Position numbers and translations under genes: made by a program. Positions 13,520 to 24,774 of a DNA stretch of 64,000 nt are shown here, piece by piece. This DNA comes from Pascua guehoae (lineage: Eukaryota; Basidiomycota; Tremellomycetes; Trichosporonales; Trichosporonaceae), in the NCBI GenBank assembly GCA_001600415.1, contig BCJX01000002.1, positions 796,517-860,516 on the forward strand. The letters are read 5' to 3'. Within the stretch, counting starts at the first letter, position 1. Each line of letters starts with the position of its first letter. The notes below the pieces were generated by a model, which saw only the letters and a program-made list of their open reading frames with translations, made no database searches and was not told the origin of the DNA.

Positions 13520-15441
13520 TTTGCCCTGTTACAGCTTGTAGCAGGCCCAGTAAGGAAGGTCCCAGCGCGGATCTCGGCCGCCGCCATCCTTTGCGCTATC
13601 GACTGCTGCACGCGCCGCAGACGCTCGAACCGCGTCCTTTAAGAGTGCTACCTCCTTACCCAGACTGGTCTGGCCCCAGGATTGCAGGACGCTCATAGCA
13701 CGCAGCCACGCAGCCACGTAGCCACATTACTGCATCCCTCGAGCGCCGCACGCGCCCCACAACGCACGGTCCGCGCCGCCGCCAGCCTAGTGTGCGCCTC
13801 TCCTCGTGCAACTGCTTGTGTACCTGCACCGACAGCTCACCCGTGCGCGGCGTGATTACTCGAGTCCCGTTTCCGGCCGCTCCCGCGTCACCTCTGTGTC
13901 GGTCACCACTGTACGCTGCGTGACTGGCCAGCCCCCCCATCAGTGCTAGTCACTTTGATCACCTTGCGCCCACTCGCACCTCGTTTCGTATCCACACCCC
14001 CCTGGTGCCTTTGTGGCCTTGCACGCTCGGTCGCACCCCCCCCTTGCCTTTCATTCTTTCACGACTTGCAGTGTGCTCTGCGTGAGCTCGCCAAGTGGTG
14101 CTGGTCTTGCTCGCTCGTTTAGAGTGTGCTCCAATTTCGCAGACGCCGGCTGCCGGTCCAGCGACTTGTCCCAGCATCGCGGTCGCGCTTCTGGATCCGA
14201 CGTCAACAGTGCGACATTTATCGAGCAACCGGTCCACAGAAAATAACCCATCCTCGATCAACGTAAAACCACACTGTCTCAGAACGGCATCCGAAAAGAG
14301 ACTTGCCCCTTGCTCGGCGGTCGCGCTCTTGTCTATCACGGTGAGTGGGAAACTTCTGGACGTGTGCTTGTGTGTTCGTTGTGGCTGGCCGATACGGAAA
14401 GGGGGTCGATTGTATGGCCGCGACCTGTGCTCGATTGCTCATCTCGTGATCTCGTCGACATGAGCGACAGAGCCAAGAGCCAAGGCTGGAAGAGCAAAGG
14501 TTATCGCCAGCAGCCACATGCCACAGACGGATAGACAAACAGCCACCTTGGGGGCACCAGGTGGACATGATATCGGCGCGTGTAAACACTCTCTCTGGAG
14601 ATCCATCAGCGCCTCGCCTCGAGGCGGTGCCCAAAAGTGATGTTCTGTGCGCACACACGCATACACATGGACGCCACCATGCCTGGCAACATGAACACAT
14701 GACCCAGCAATATACAACGAGGCGCACCCATCCCCCAATCTCACGCCAACACATGACGCCCAACGCGGCGCCGTCAACGACGCCGCGGCACGACGCCTCC
14801 TGCAAACCTGTTGCTCGTTGCCCGTGATCGCCCGCCTGTCACGTCTTGTTTCTGAGTGACCGTGATTGGGTTCGGGGCTCACCGCGGTACGCAACTGGCA
14901 TGCCGACTGCAGCGCCTCTCGGCGCAGTCACCGCACACGAGTTGATGCTCCCACGCCGCTGACGCTGCCGCGAGTACATGCTCCGCGGCAGCGGGTCGCC
15001 TGGGCCGCCGCTCACTGCGCCACCATCCACCCCCGTTCCTTTCGGCGTTGTGTGTGCCTTAACAGCCTTCCCCCTTGGCGTCGTCTTGACCTTCCTTTGT
15101 CTGGACAAGACGGCCCCAGAGACTGCTATCATGCCTGCCTTCGCTTGTACACAATCATGCTTGAGCGAGCCGCAGCGAAACCAAGCCCATTATTTCCCCG
15201 TTCTCCCTGTTTATGCAAAAAAGCATTCGCGCTGACGCCTCAGTCCACACGCGGGTCAGTGCGCCGGTGTGCCGTCTCCCACTCGCCTTGCGGCTGTACC
15301 CATCATCGTCACACCCCACACCACAAAGCCATTTAGGATCAACACTCCGGCTGAGTGTCCCCACCACCCCCGCACTTCTATCTCATCCTCAACCCTCTCA
15401 CAACAACAACACCACCACCACCACCTCATCCCACAGCCACC

Positions 15442-18400
15442 ATGACCGACGGCACACACATGTCTGGGTGGTTTGTCGAGGCCAGAGGCAACGAACGGCC
15501 ATTGCCCCTCACTGTGAGTATCGTTTCCATGGCGCTTCCCCCAGCGTTGCCCTCCACGCTTGCCGCTCACGCCCCACAGGGCCCCACCATGACTCTGTCA
15601 CCACTTCCCGCGCCCCACCCCTCAACCGTCTTCCTTTTCGGAGGCAAGATTGTTCCTCTGCGTCGGCTCACGTCGGAAATGTGGGCCTTTGATCTCGGGT
15701 CACAGACATGGTCGCGTGTCAACACTGGCTCGGGACCAGGTCCACGATACTTTCACTCTATGGACGTTTGTGAGTGCTAACACCCAACGCTTGTCGCCGG
15801 TATACTGACGCGTCTTTTTTTGTAGGGGAGGACAAGCTCGTGTGTTTTGGCGGCATGTCGGATGCGGAAACATTACACGTCCACAGTGACGTGTGGCTGT
15901 TTGACTGTCGTTCAAGGCGTTGGTTGCCACAACCGTCGCCAGAATCGCCGGGAGGGCTCGGCTTGGATGGCATGACCGCCCAAGATCCAGCCTTCCTCCC
16001 CCACGCGCGCTACGCACATCTCAGCGCCATCTCTCGCGGCCAGCTCGTCGTTTCGGGCGGACAACGGTCAGACAACTCGTGGATTTACGATATCAACGTG
16101 TACGATCTCAACCGTCGCGTCTGGGTTTCAAAGACCGAGCAACCCGAGGCACACGGTCTGCACTCGAAAGGTGCCTACCGCAGCGTCGCAGTCTCGTCAC
16201 CGCAGCGCGTCATTCAGCCAACAGCGTCCAACGCGTACACGATCACGGGCGCGCCCAGGCTCAGCCACTCTGTGGACGAAGAGGGCGGAGGCGGCACCAT
16301 TTGGTGCTACTCCAACTATGACTTTGCCAAGGTCCGCCGCGAACTTGAAATCATCAAGCCGCTGGACGGAGCCGAGGCACCGGCTGTCCACTCGGACAAG
16401 TTTGTGGCCCCGCCATCATTTGCAATGCTCGACTTGTCCAGCAAGATGACTGGCAACGGACAACCGCCTGGTCTCCGCTTCCCCGCTGGCGGCATTGTGG
16501 GCAACCACTTTATCCTCTGCGGTCTCTACTTAGCCTCTACGTCGGCATCCTTTTCCATTTGGACCCTTGACCTTACCACCATGGTCTGGCGCCATCCGGA
16601 ACCCCCCGTCCTCCAACACGGCAGCTGGAACCGCGCGGTTCTGTGTCCGCGTACGGCGCGCTTGCTCGTCTTTGGCAATGCCCACTCGGACCTCGCGACC
16701 GACTATGGAAAGCGTGCCGTCAACCTCGACCATGTTGCCATTATCGAGCTCGAGGCGTTTGGCATCTACCGCCCACCAAAGAACGTCCTTTCAGAGCGTA
16801 CCCAGGACCTTGGCCTGTCGATCCTGGAGGAAAAGCTCGTCAATGACTTTACAGTGGTCTGTGACGATGGCCGCACACTGAGCTGCTCGCGCAAGATTCT
16901 CATGGAGCGTTGGCCATGGTTTGCCGAGCAATACACTTCCCTGGTATCCCGAGGCAACGACGCCTACGTCGACCTTTCCCCCGCCGACATTAGCGACGTT
17001 CTCGGCACAGTCATTCCGCCACGCCTCACCCCCGACCGGCTGCATATCCCTCAGCCCATTGCCGTCTGCGCAGCCCTCCTCCAGTACCTTTACACGCTCA
17101 ACCTCACGTCGCGGATGCAGGTCTGGTCGCCCGTCCTCGCCGCGCTCCTCTTCATTGCCAAGCAGTTTAAGATTGACAGGTTACGGCAGCTGGTTGTCCA
17201 CGTGTTCCACACGCGTCTTGACCCCCCACTGGCCGTCGAAGTGTACGAGGTTGCAGCGCTCGCTGGCGAGCACAACCTGCAGGCGCGTGCGCTCATGATG
17301 ATCCAGCAGAGCAAGGGTGGATCGAGGCGTAGCTCGCACTCGAACCGGCGTCCTGGATCGTCCATGACCACGGACAGCACAAACTCTTCGACCCAGACCC
17401 CGCCCGCTGCGATCCACAAGCTTCCCGACCGTGGTGGATCGAGCCAGGCCGCATCGAGCACCGGCACTATTACCGAGGAAAGCAACCGCCAGTTCCGCTC
17501 CCGCGCCGAGTCGGTGACGGTTCCTCTGGAAATTGTCGACAGTGTCCCAGAGCCAGAGGCTGAAGAGCTCGCCGCCCCACCGGCTCTGCAACAGCTTCTG
17601 GACGCCCTTGACATTTCAAAGGCACCGCCACCTCCTGCTGGAGGTTTCGACCGCCGTCCCAAGTTGCAGACCGAGGCAACGTCAGTGGCCTCTGACGCGC
17701 CGACGCCTTCGTCCCCCGAGGCGCCATCTGTCCGTCTCGGGACGACGCCGCCCATGCGCCGGCCCCGCAACCTGCCTTCGATCTGCGCGCCGCCGAGCCG
17801 GCCGCTTCCGCTTCGGCCCGCGAGCGACGTGTCTGTGCCATCGTCGCCCTTTACGCCCAATGGTCTGCGTGCATCCAGCCCCACAGACTCGGAGAGCACA
17901 TCAATGTACCCGCAGACGCCGTGCGACACGCGTGACCCAAGCATCATGTCGCACGACGAGTCGCTCGCGCCGTCGCCTACCAGCATGCGCCGGACCTCGC
18001 TCCCGGACACTGTCCCCAAGATTCAGCTTGCTGCGCTTCCCGAGCACGAGGTGACAGTTGTTGGCACCGAGACCGAGGCCGGGACTGAGACTGAAAACGA
18101 GACCGAGACGTATACCGAGACGGAGAGCGAAACGACGCGTGTGTCGAGCGACACGCCCGAACCCCTCACACCGACCGTCCTCGTGCACTCGGCCAAGAGC
18201 GACTGTGCCTTTAGCTACGAGCAGGAGCGCGCAATGCACACACTGGCGGCCGGCCAATCCCAGCAGTCTGGTAAGCTGACGCGTACCGCGTCACTGAGCC
18301 AGCTGGTCCCTCGTCCGCCGTCGTTTTCGTCGCGCACGCCCCAGACTCGGCCATCGCCGGCGACCGGTTCGCGCTTTGGCACCATGGGCATTATGCACGC

Positions 18401-18821
18401 CGGGAGCATGGGGATCATGCACGCTGTCTCGGAGACAAACGAGTCGGGACTTCCTCCGGCTGGCGCCAAGCGGCAGCGCAAGCCGTCGTGGAGCAAGCGC
18501 AAGAACAGCTCGGCCTCGACGCTGACGCTCTCGTCGACCTACTCGAGGCGCAGCTCGATTGTGCACAGGGAGGGATCAATTGCAAAGAGTTCAATCTCGG
18601 AGCCCATCTCTGAGCCTTCCGAGTCTACCGACACGGACAAGAAGGACAACACCCTCATGCAGTTCCACGACTTTTTGGCCGAGCAGCAGATTGCTGCGGG
18701 TGCGAGCGCATCGCAAGCAAACAAACACGCAAGCGAGGCGATGGGCCGCGCCGCACCAAGGAGCAAGCTGAGCCGTCTCGGGGCCAGGTTTGCCGACGCA
18801 ATCCTACACACGAGCTATTAG
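15442..18821 (+). CDS. Kelch-repeat and BTB/POZ domain protein (Ral2-like)
   Basis: Three exons, 15442-15513, 15580-15769 and 15826-18821, encode 1085 residues. The first half carries Kelch blades that form a beta-propeller for protein binding: examples are VFLFGGK, LVCFGGM followed by DVWLFDCRSRRW, and LVVSGGQ followed by INVYDLNRRVW. A BTB/POZ domain starts near residue 420 (NDFTVVCDDG, then SCSRKILMERWPWF) and runs to about 590. The rest is Ser/Pro/Glu-rich and probably disordered, with a Thr/Glu-rich stretch. The order Kelch then BTB resembles fission yeast Ral2 and LZTR1, which act on Ras signalling; that link is inference from architecture. The ATG is in good context (CCACCATG). The first intron is 66 nt with no stop, so its retention would keep the frame. 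Confidence 0.85.
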
Positions 18822-19475
18822 TGCGTCGGCAGCGAGCGCGGCGCGCGCAGACAAAGGCCCATTGCGCGAGCTGTGCTGCATGAAACTACCGATTAGCGGC
18901 GGCGAACACGATGAGAAATACCCAGCAGTTGGCGAATCGACATATCCCATCTTGAAGCACACCCCCGGTTTTGACGAGACGAATAGGTGCACTAGCCTGC
19001 GCCTAGACGACTATCTGTACGACATACTTATCACGACATGTTCTATAGTAATTTGTTCTCTGTGGCGGTGGTCGAGCGCCATTGCCGATGCATGTGCATA
19101 TTGGCTTGTGCAGTAGTGCAAAGTGGGTGGAAAGCGAGAAACGAGTCGTGTCAGGATTAGGCGCTAGGTAAGCCAAGGTACGCGGTAACTGTTCGGTAAC
19201 CGCGTCCGCCACGCGCCGCGGTGCCTGGCAACCGCCACTGGCGCCTTTGCCTTTGGGATCTTGAGAAGGAACCGATCACAGAGAGAGTGCATCAGTGGCA
19301 CACGTCGGCCACGTAACGTCGACTTGCCTCCATTCAACCTTTACTACTTGTCCATTCGGTTGCTCCTTTCCCCATTTACACTCGTCTCATGTACGCGACC
19401 TAGACACCAGCGACACCTCTCGACCCCCTCCCCCTACCCCTCCCCGAGCCCACGTCGCCCGCACCACAGGCCACA
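18822..19475. other. Intergenic region, promoter of the coiled-coil gene
   Basis: No gene is visible in these 654 bases. The last 170 bases before the ATG at 19476 are rich in C and T on the + strand, matching the leaders of neighbouring genes. Confidence 0.5.
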
Positions 19476-22400
19476 ATGACATCAAAAACACCGCCCACAC
19501 CCCCACTCCCCCCGTCCCACCCGCTCGCCGCCGAACTCGCCTCGCTCCGCACCCAGGTGGGGCAGTACCGCGCCGCGGCGCACCAGGCCGCCATCGACGT
19601 GCAGGGCGTGCGCCTCGAGCTCGAGCTGGCGCGCGAGCAGATTGCGCGGTTGAAGGTGGCAAAGAGCGCGCTGAGCGCAGAGGTGGATGTTTTGAGGTAC
19701 GTAGAGTTGGGCATGTGGATGGAGAACGGAGGGTCGGGGGTTGTATGTCGTGCTCGTGACCGGGTCTGGGCTCTAGTTCTGGCTCTGGCTCGTGTTGGTG
19801 CACAGCAGAGACTGCCCGCGAACGTGCCCTGTGGTCTGTCGTGCGGTGGGCTGTAGCGACATGTGCTGGTGCAGAGTGCACCTGTCGTTATCGTCGCTTG
19901 CGGCTTGCGTAGAGCTCGCATTGTCTACTCCAGTACACCGACAACGCTAGCAACTCGCGCCCTCCTCCTGCACTTTCACTCAATCACTCCCACCCCCAAC
20001 CCCCCTCCCCACCCCCTCACCCCCCCCACCCCCATGNNNNNNNNNNNNNNNNNNNNNNNNNNNNNNNNNNNNNNNNNNNNNNNNNNNNNNNNNNNNNNNN
20101 NNNNNNNNNNNNNNNNNNNNNNNNNNNNNNNNNNNNNNNNNNNNNNNNNNNNNNNNNNNNNNNNNNNNNNNNNNNNNNNNNNNNNNNNNNNNNNNNNNNN
20201 NNNNNNNNNNNNNNNNNNNNNNNNNNNNNNNNNNNNNNNNNNNNNNNNNNNNNNNNNNNNNNNNNNNNNNNGGTTTGCGAGGTGGTTTGCGAGGTGGTTT
20301 GCGAGGTGGTTTGCGAGGTGGTTGGGGTTGGGGTTGGATTGGGTTGGGTTGGGTTGAGTTGGGTCGGGGGTGGCTGGGGAGTTGCTGGGGAGTTGCTGGG
20401 GAGTTGCTGGGGAGTTGCTGGGGAGTTGCTGGGGACGCGGCATTGCGAGTCGGTGTAGGTGCTGAGCCGACTTGCGTTTGGGACTGGGACCCAACGGTTG
20501 GAGAGGCTGGACCGACCGCTGTGACGGGTGCGCGGAGGGGCTTGTACGTTGCGTGCGGCGTGGACACGCTGGGTACGCCCGGCTGCCGACGACTGCGAGA
20601 GGGTGGCAGGTTGGACCCCGGGGAAGTGGCTATACTCGCCCGGGACGACCGCCCATTCGGTCCCACGATAGCGCGCGACATGAAGGCCTTGTTCTTGCAC
20701 AAGGGCAGGAGTGGGACGGAAGGGGGTCCGGAGCGAGCGTGGGGCGTGGACCTGAGTAGGTCCCAGAAGGCGTCGGATATTGCTGGGGACGACCTTGGAC
20801 AACGTCTGCTTTGGGCCGACTGGGACAGCTGCGCAGACTGGAATGGAGGGGGACATGACTGGCAACGAAGGGGCGTGGTGCCTCGACACGGCATTGAACT
20901 CGCACGCGGAATTTGGAGGGGTGGCTGAGGGTTTTGGACCGGATGGTGTGCAGTCTTGAATAGGAGGCTGAGGACTCGGCGGCGACTGGAGCTGCGCTAC
21001 GCACCTGCTGCAGTGGTGGCAGTGTGAGGCATGACCTCGCACTCTATCTGTGGGGTCGAGGGTTCGCAACTGTTGCCTGGGCACATGCGGCCTCGCTGAG
21101 GGCAGCCGCCCTTGAGACTCGTCACTGCTTGGGCCATGGCCATCCTTGCCCAGTGCTCTGTTCGCGTTGGTGTTGATGATCACATCTGGTGGTGTCAATG
21201 CTCGCATCTTTCTCGTCCGTGTTTCGTATTGGCCCACTTTCTCCTTTCCCCAAGCTGCCTTACTAACTCTAGCGACCTTGCGCTCGCCGAGTACGCTGCG
21301 CTCGTGTCCCGCCTCGACCCAAGTGCTGTGCCCCCGCCAGTGCCGCGCAGCAGAGACACGATCCTGCAGCGCACACCACACTTGGTAGACGACAATGGAG
21401 GCAAGGACGGGAGCGACCAGGACGTCAAGGAGGCAAAGGACACGAAGGACAGCAATGGGGATAGCGCCGACAAAGCCGACTCGCGCCCATCATCACCCGT
21501 CAAGCCGTCGTCCCGCTCGGCATCGCCGACCAAGATTACACGCACCGTGTCATCCGACGCCATTGCCACTTCGTCTGATGCCATTTCCAACCTGCTAATC
21601 GGCCAACGAGGCGTGCACCGTCTCTTCCGCGAGTTTACGTCGGCGCTCGCTGCGCGGGACAAGGAAGTGCACGGACTGCAGGCGCGCACCGAGGAGCTTG
21701 AGAGCACGCTCGGCGTGCTCAGGGAACAACTCGAGGCCGAGACGGCCGCGCTCGTCGACGCACAGGCCGAGCGGGACCGCGTGCTGCGCGACGACGCGAG
21801 CGCGGCAAAGGTCGTCGAGCGGTACATGACCTTTTCGCAGCGGTCACACGAGGTCGTGCACAGCCACTTGGACCAACTCCGCGCCCGTGCTGCTGCGACG
21901 CAGTCGTCGCTGCGGAGCGACGCGGCGTCCTTGCGCCGACGAGCTGCTGGGGAAGCAGCACGTGCAGCGCGCCTGCGTGGTGCAGCCGAGGAAATGGCGG
22001 GCGAGCTGGGCAAGGAGGCCGCAGGACGGCGGCGCGAGGTCGCCCTTCGTCTCCAGATGATTGCCGCCGAGGAGGTACGTGCGCGTCGGGCTGATGCATG
22101 GCTCGACCGTGCGCGCCGACTGCGCGAGACCGCGTCTGGCGAGCCAGATCGTGCCGTGCTGTCTACACTCATTGACGAGGCGGGAGAACTGCTCGCACCG
22201 TCTGAACCCATGGGCGCGCCAGCCAAAGCGTCCCGTCTCGGCCGGTTCCTTCGCCGCAAGAACAGTGTCGTTGCCATTCCCGCGCCACCCACGGCCTCGC
22301 CCGAGGATGAATCTGTCGCGCGCGTCTTCCTCGCCGAGCAGCTCGTGCAGAACCTCGTCGCCGACCTCCAGATCGAGACGGAGCGCCGCATCGAGCTCGA

Positions 22401-23640
22401 GAAGCAGCGCGTCGCGTGGCTCGCCAAGGAGGCCGAGGACGGTGTGGCTGCGTCGTCGTCGACAGACCACGGGATCGTGTTTGACTTTGACGATGAGGGG
22501 GAGGGGGATGACGCGAAGAGCGCGACCAAGGGCGGCGACGGCAGTGTCGCCGAGGAGAAGAAGGACGAACAGAAAGTTGGAGACGAGGAAGAAACGGCAA
22601 ACGGGAACAGGGAGGCCGACAAGGAGGAAGAAGCAAACGGGCAGAAGCAGACCGATACCGAACAAACCACACGCGAGGACGAAGGTGCCGCCAAAGAAGC
22701 AGACCCCACAGAGCCTCCATCACCCATCCCATCCTCTCCCCCGCCCCCGCCACACCTGGACGAGCTGAATGCGCTCTTTGAAGCCCTCGACACACGGTGG
22801 AAGCCCCTGCAAAAGTCTCTGCACGACCAGGCCGTCGCGCTCGAGGCGCTGCGGTCTGGCGTCCCCGACGCGCCCGCAGGCAAGCGTGCGGCTCTGCGAG
22901 CGCTGGCGCTGCGGCCCCGAGCACGGGACGACCTCATTGCGCTCCTGGACGGATTGTACGAGGTGATCGAGGATGCGCGCGTCGACGTCGAGATTGCCGT
23001 TGCCGACGAGGAGCGCGTGTTCCAGGGCTTTGCGGCTCTCCTGGGCGTGGGCGCCAACGGCGTCGTGCAGGCGGCGTCGGTACTTCGCGATGCGCAGACG
23101 TACGTTGCCTCGCGTATCGAGGACGACACGACACACACGCGCTTGGATACACGCGTCGCCGACGTCGAGCACGACCTCTCCCTCATCAAGCGCACCCAGC
23201 ACGAGCAAGAGGGTATGGACTTTGACCCCGAGCCCGCCTCGCCCGTGAGCCCCGGCACGGCACCTGCCCCGCGCCGCCGCAAGAGCGTCTGGGCCACCCT
23301 GCCCCTCCGCGCCATCTCGACCATTGCCACCGCCCGCGGCGCACCAGTCACGCCCCTCGCGCTCACCACCGCCATGGGCGCCGACCCCGCCGACGCCAAC
23401 GACGACGACGACTCGCGCATGGACACGCCCCGCAGCGCAGTCTCCCTCTTCTCCACCGTCGGCCGCTCCCTGTCCTCGGGCGTCGTCGGCGCCGCGTCGG
23501 GCGTGGCAGGCGCACCCCGCCGCGTGTCCGACTTTGCAGGCGGCCTGTACCGTCCCAGCAGGAAGGGGAGCATGCCTGCGACTCCCAGTGAGGAGAGGCG
23601 GCCGCTCGTGGAGCAGCGCCACGAGGACGATGTCGAGTAG
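19476..23640 (+). CDS. Coiled-coil protein of unknown function
   Basis: I do not recognise the family. Two exons, 19476-19696 and 21273-23640, join in phase (AG plus C) and give 862 residues. The second exon follows a textbook branch and acceptor (TACTAACTCTAG). The protein has a heptad-rich N-terminus, a Lys/Asp/Ser-rich region, a long Ala/Arg/Glu/Leu-rich coiled coil at roughly 170-340, a very acidic Lys/Glu/Asp/Asn linker near 470-560, a PPPPP stretch, a second helical region and a Ser/Pro/Arg-rich tail. This suggests a structural or scaffold protein, perhaps of cytoskeleton or membrane traffic, which is a guess. The intron is about 1.6 kb including an assembly gap, extreme for this genome, so an exon could be missing or the join could be an assembly artefact. 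Confidence 0.7.
20037..20271. other. Assembly gap (235 N)
   Basis: A run of N inside the intron of the coiled-coil gene. The left flank is almost pure C with some A and T, and the right flank is G-rich minisatellite, so the two sides are partly reverse complements of each other. Confidence 0.98.
20272..20436. repeat. G-rich minisatellites next to the assembly gap
   Basis: Right after the gap come about four copies of a 12-bp unit GGTTTGCGAGGT, then GGGGTT/GGGTT repeats, then about five copies of an 11-bp unit GGGGAGTTGCT. The repeats probably caused the gap. Confidence 0.85.
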
Positions 23641-24303
23641 GACAGTGTTGGAGGTCGAGCTCGGCACGGGTGCGCTTGGTAGTAGCGCGCTTGCTTGTGT
23701 TGCATGTCCGCCGTAGAATTGCATACAGCATATTGGACGCGAATGATGAATGTCGTGCAGCAGTAGTGTGCGTGTGCGATCAGACATGGCAGGGCAGGGA
23801 GCACTCTGGCTGGTTGGAGTAGTCCCATGTCTGTCTGCACTTGCAGACAGTGGCCACATGACAAACGTTGCGTATTCTCCTTGGCCCACTGCCGCCCAGC
23901 CTTCATCGACCCTCATAGACGGATGTCCGGAGCCCAGCACGTTATCGAAGGCGGGCCCTCCATCGCCATTAGTCTACCACAAGCACCTCGTCGCCTGCCG
24001 CCTTTACGATCTAGCCTCCCATGCGCCACCGCACGCCTGTGGTCATTGATACATACACGATTAAGAATACAACCACGGCGCATTCCAGCGCTTCGAGAGC
24101 CGGGCTCTCTGCACGCCTCTCTGGCAGGCGACGGGGCACGGCAGGAAGGGGACAGGGTCACACGCGCTCCCCGCCTGCCGCATCCTACGGCCTCCCACAG
24201 TCCTCTCCCCCCACAATAGCCGTCCAGGCTCAACCAGCAGCACCAATGGCACCCGACTTGAGCCACGGTGCGCCCAGCCAGGCTGGTCGCAGTGACGTTC
24301 CGG
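23641..24303. other. Convergent intergenic region between coiled-coil gene and TFB5
   Basis: The two flanking genes end towards each other here. I see no further gene in these 663 bases; they should hold both 3' UTRs and terminators. Confidence 0.5.
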
Positions 24304-24774
24304 TCACAAGTTTGGATCCTGGACATAGGTATTCTTCTCGAGCTCGTCCTGGAGCTTTTGGCGGATTTCGTCGAGGTAGGCCGTCTTGATCAGGACGTGT
24401 GTGTCGTCGACTACTGTTAGCGACAGTGCAACTCCAGAAAGCATTGGGGAGTGGTATGTGGTAATTAGGTATAGACAGCGACTCTGCCTAGCATGGCCGA
24501 TGCCGATCCGATCCCATGGCCGGGTCCAGAGACAGAGAGACAGAGAGACAGAGAGACAGACACAGACACAGATGGCAGGCCATACACACACGCGCACGCT
24601 ACGCACCATCGGCAATGACAAACTTGTGCGGCCCGTCGCGCATGTCGTTGAGGTGCAGGAGAATCTGCTTGGCCGCCGAGTCGCTATTGTCAGCTCACCG
24701 CGGGACTCTGCGGCGTACCAGGTGATGAGTGTGCCGGTCATGGCCATGACCTGGTACGGGTCCGACATGGACAT
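24304..24774 (-). CDS. TFB5: TFIIH core subunit Tfb5 / TTDA (GTF2H5)
   Basis: Smallest subunit of the general transcription and repair factor TFIIH; it stabilises Tfb2/p52 and helps the XPB helicase in nucleotide excision repair. Three exons read on the minus strand, 24774-24719, 24683-24607 and 24413-24304, give 80 residues, against about 71-72 in human and budding yeast. After splicing, GTLITCDSAAKQILLHL matches the family's KGVLIECD...KQFLLYL segment, and VVDDTHVLIK matches the hallmark DDTHVFV. The first intron is only 35 nt (GTACGC to CTGACAATAG) but restores the conserved Cys-Asp at residues 19-20. The second intron (192 nt) contains a GA-rich tandem repeat. Start choice is the first ATG; a shorter start at MAMTG is possible. 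It is divergent from LCB1. Confidence 0.88.
   Translation of the reverse strand: MSMSDPYQVMAMTGTLITWYAAESRGELTIATRRPSRFSCTSTTCATGRTSLSLPMVRSVRVCVWPAICVCVCLSVSLSLCLWTRPWDRIGIGHARQSRCLYLITTYHSPMLSGVALSLTVVDDTHVLIKTAYLDEIRQKLQDELEKNTYVQDPNL
24527..24572. repeat. AGAGACAG tandem repeat in TFB5 intron 2
   Basis: About four copies of the 8-bp unit AGAGACAG, followed by ACAGAC copies, lie inside the second intron of TFB5. Confidence 0.75.

Larger units (their letters stand above)
7498..15441. other. Gene-free stretch of about 7.9 kb rich in simple repeats
   Basis: I find no protein gene, tRNA or transposon that I can support. The open frames are short, of odd composition and lack matching splice partners. 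The DNA holds several short tandem repeats and long G or C runs, listed separately. From about 12900 onward it is CT-rich on the + strand and may be promoter or long leader of the Kelch/BTB gene; an acceptor-like CCCACAG sits just before that gene's ATG, so a 5' UTR intron is possible. Confidence 0.55.

Noticed and set aside
12876..13541. Plus-strand Pro/Ser/Thr-rich frame of 221 codons
   Set aside because: It is the product of CT-rich DNA and ends in a C24 run; more likely promoter or leader sequence.
14341..15435. Possible 5' UTR intron of the Kelch/BTB gene
   Set aside because: A GTGAGT at 14341 and a CCCACAG at 15435 exist, but such pairs are common and nothing else supports this one.
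17090..18019. Minus-strand frame of 309 codons within the Kelch/BTB gene
   Set aside because: It lies antisense to the BTB and tail coding sequence and has no recognisable feature; it is a shadow of GC-rich codon use.
21195..23906. Minus-strand open frame of 903 codons opposite the coiled-coil gene
   Set aside because: It is Ser/Arg/Ala-rich and mirrors the plus-strand coding bias; the plus frame has the coherent heptads, acidic linker and splice join.
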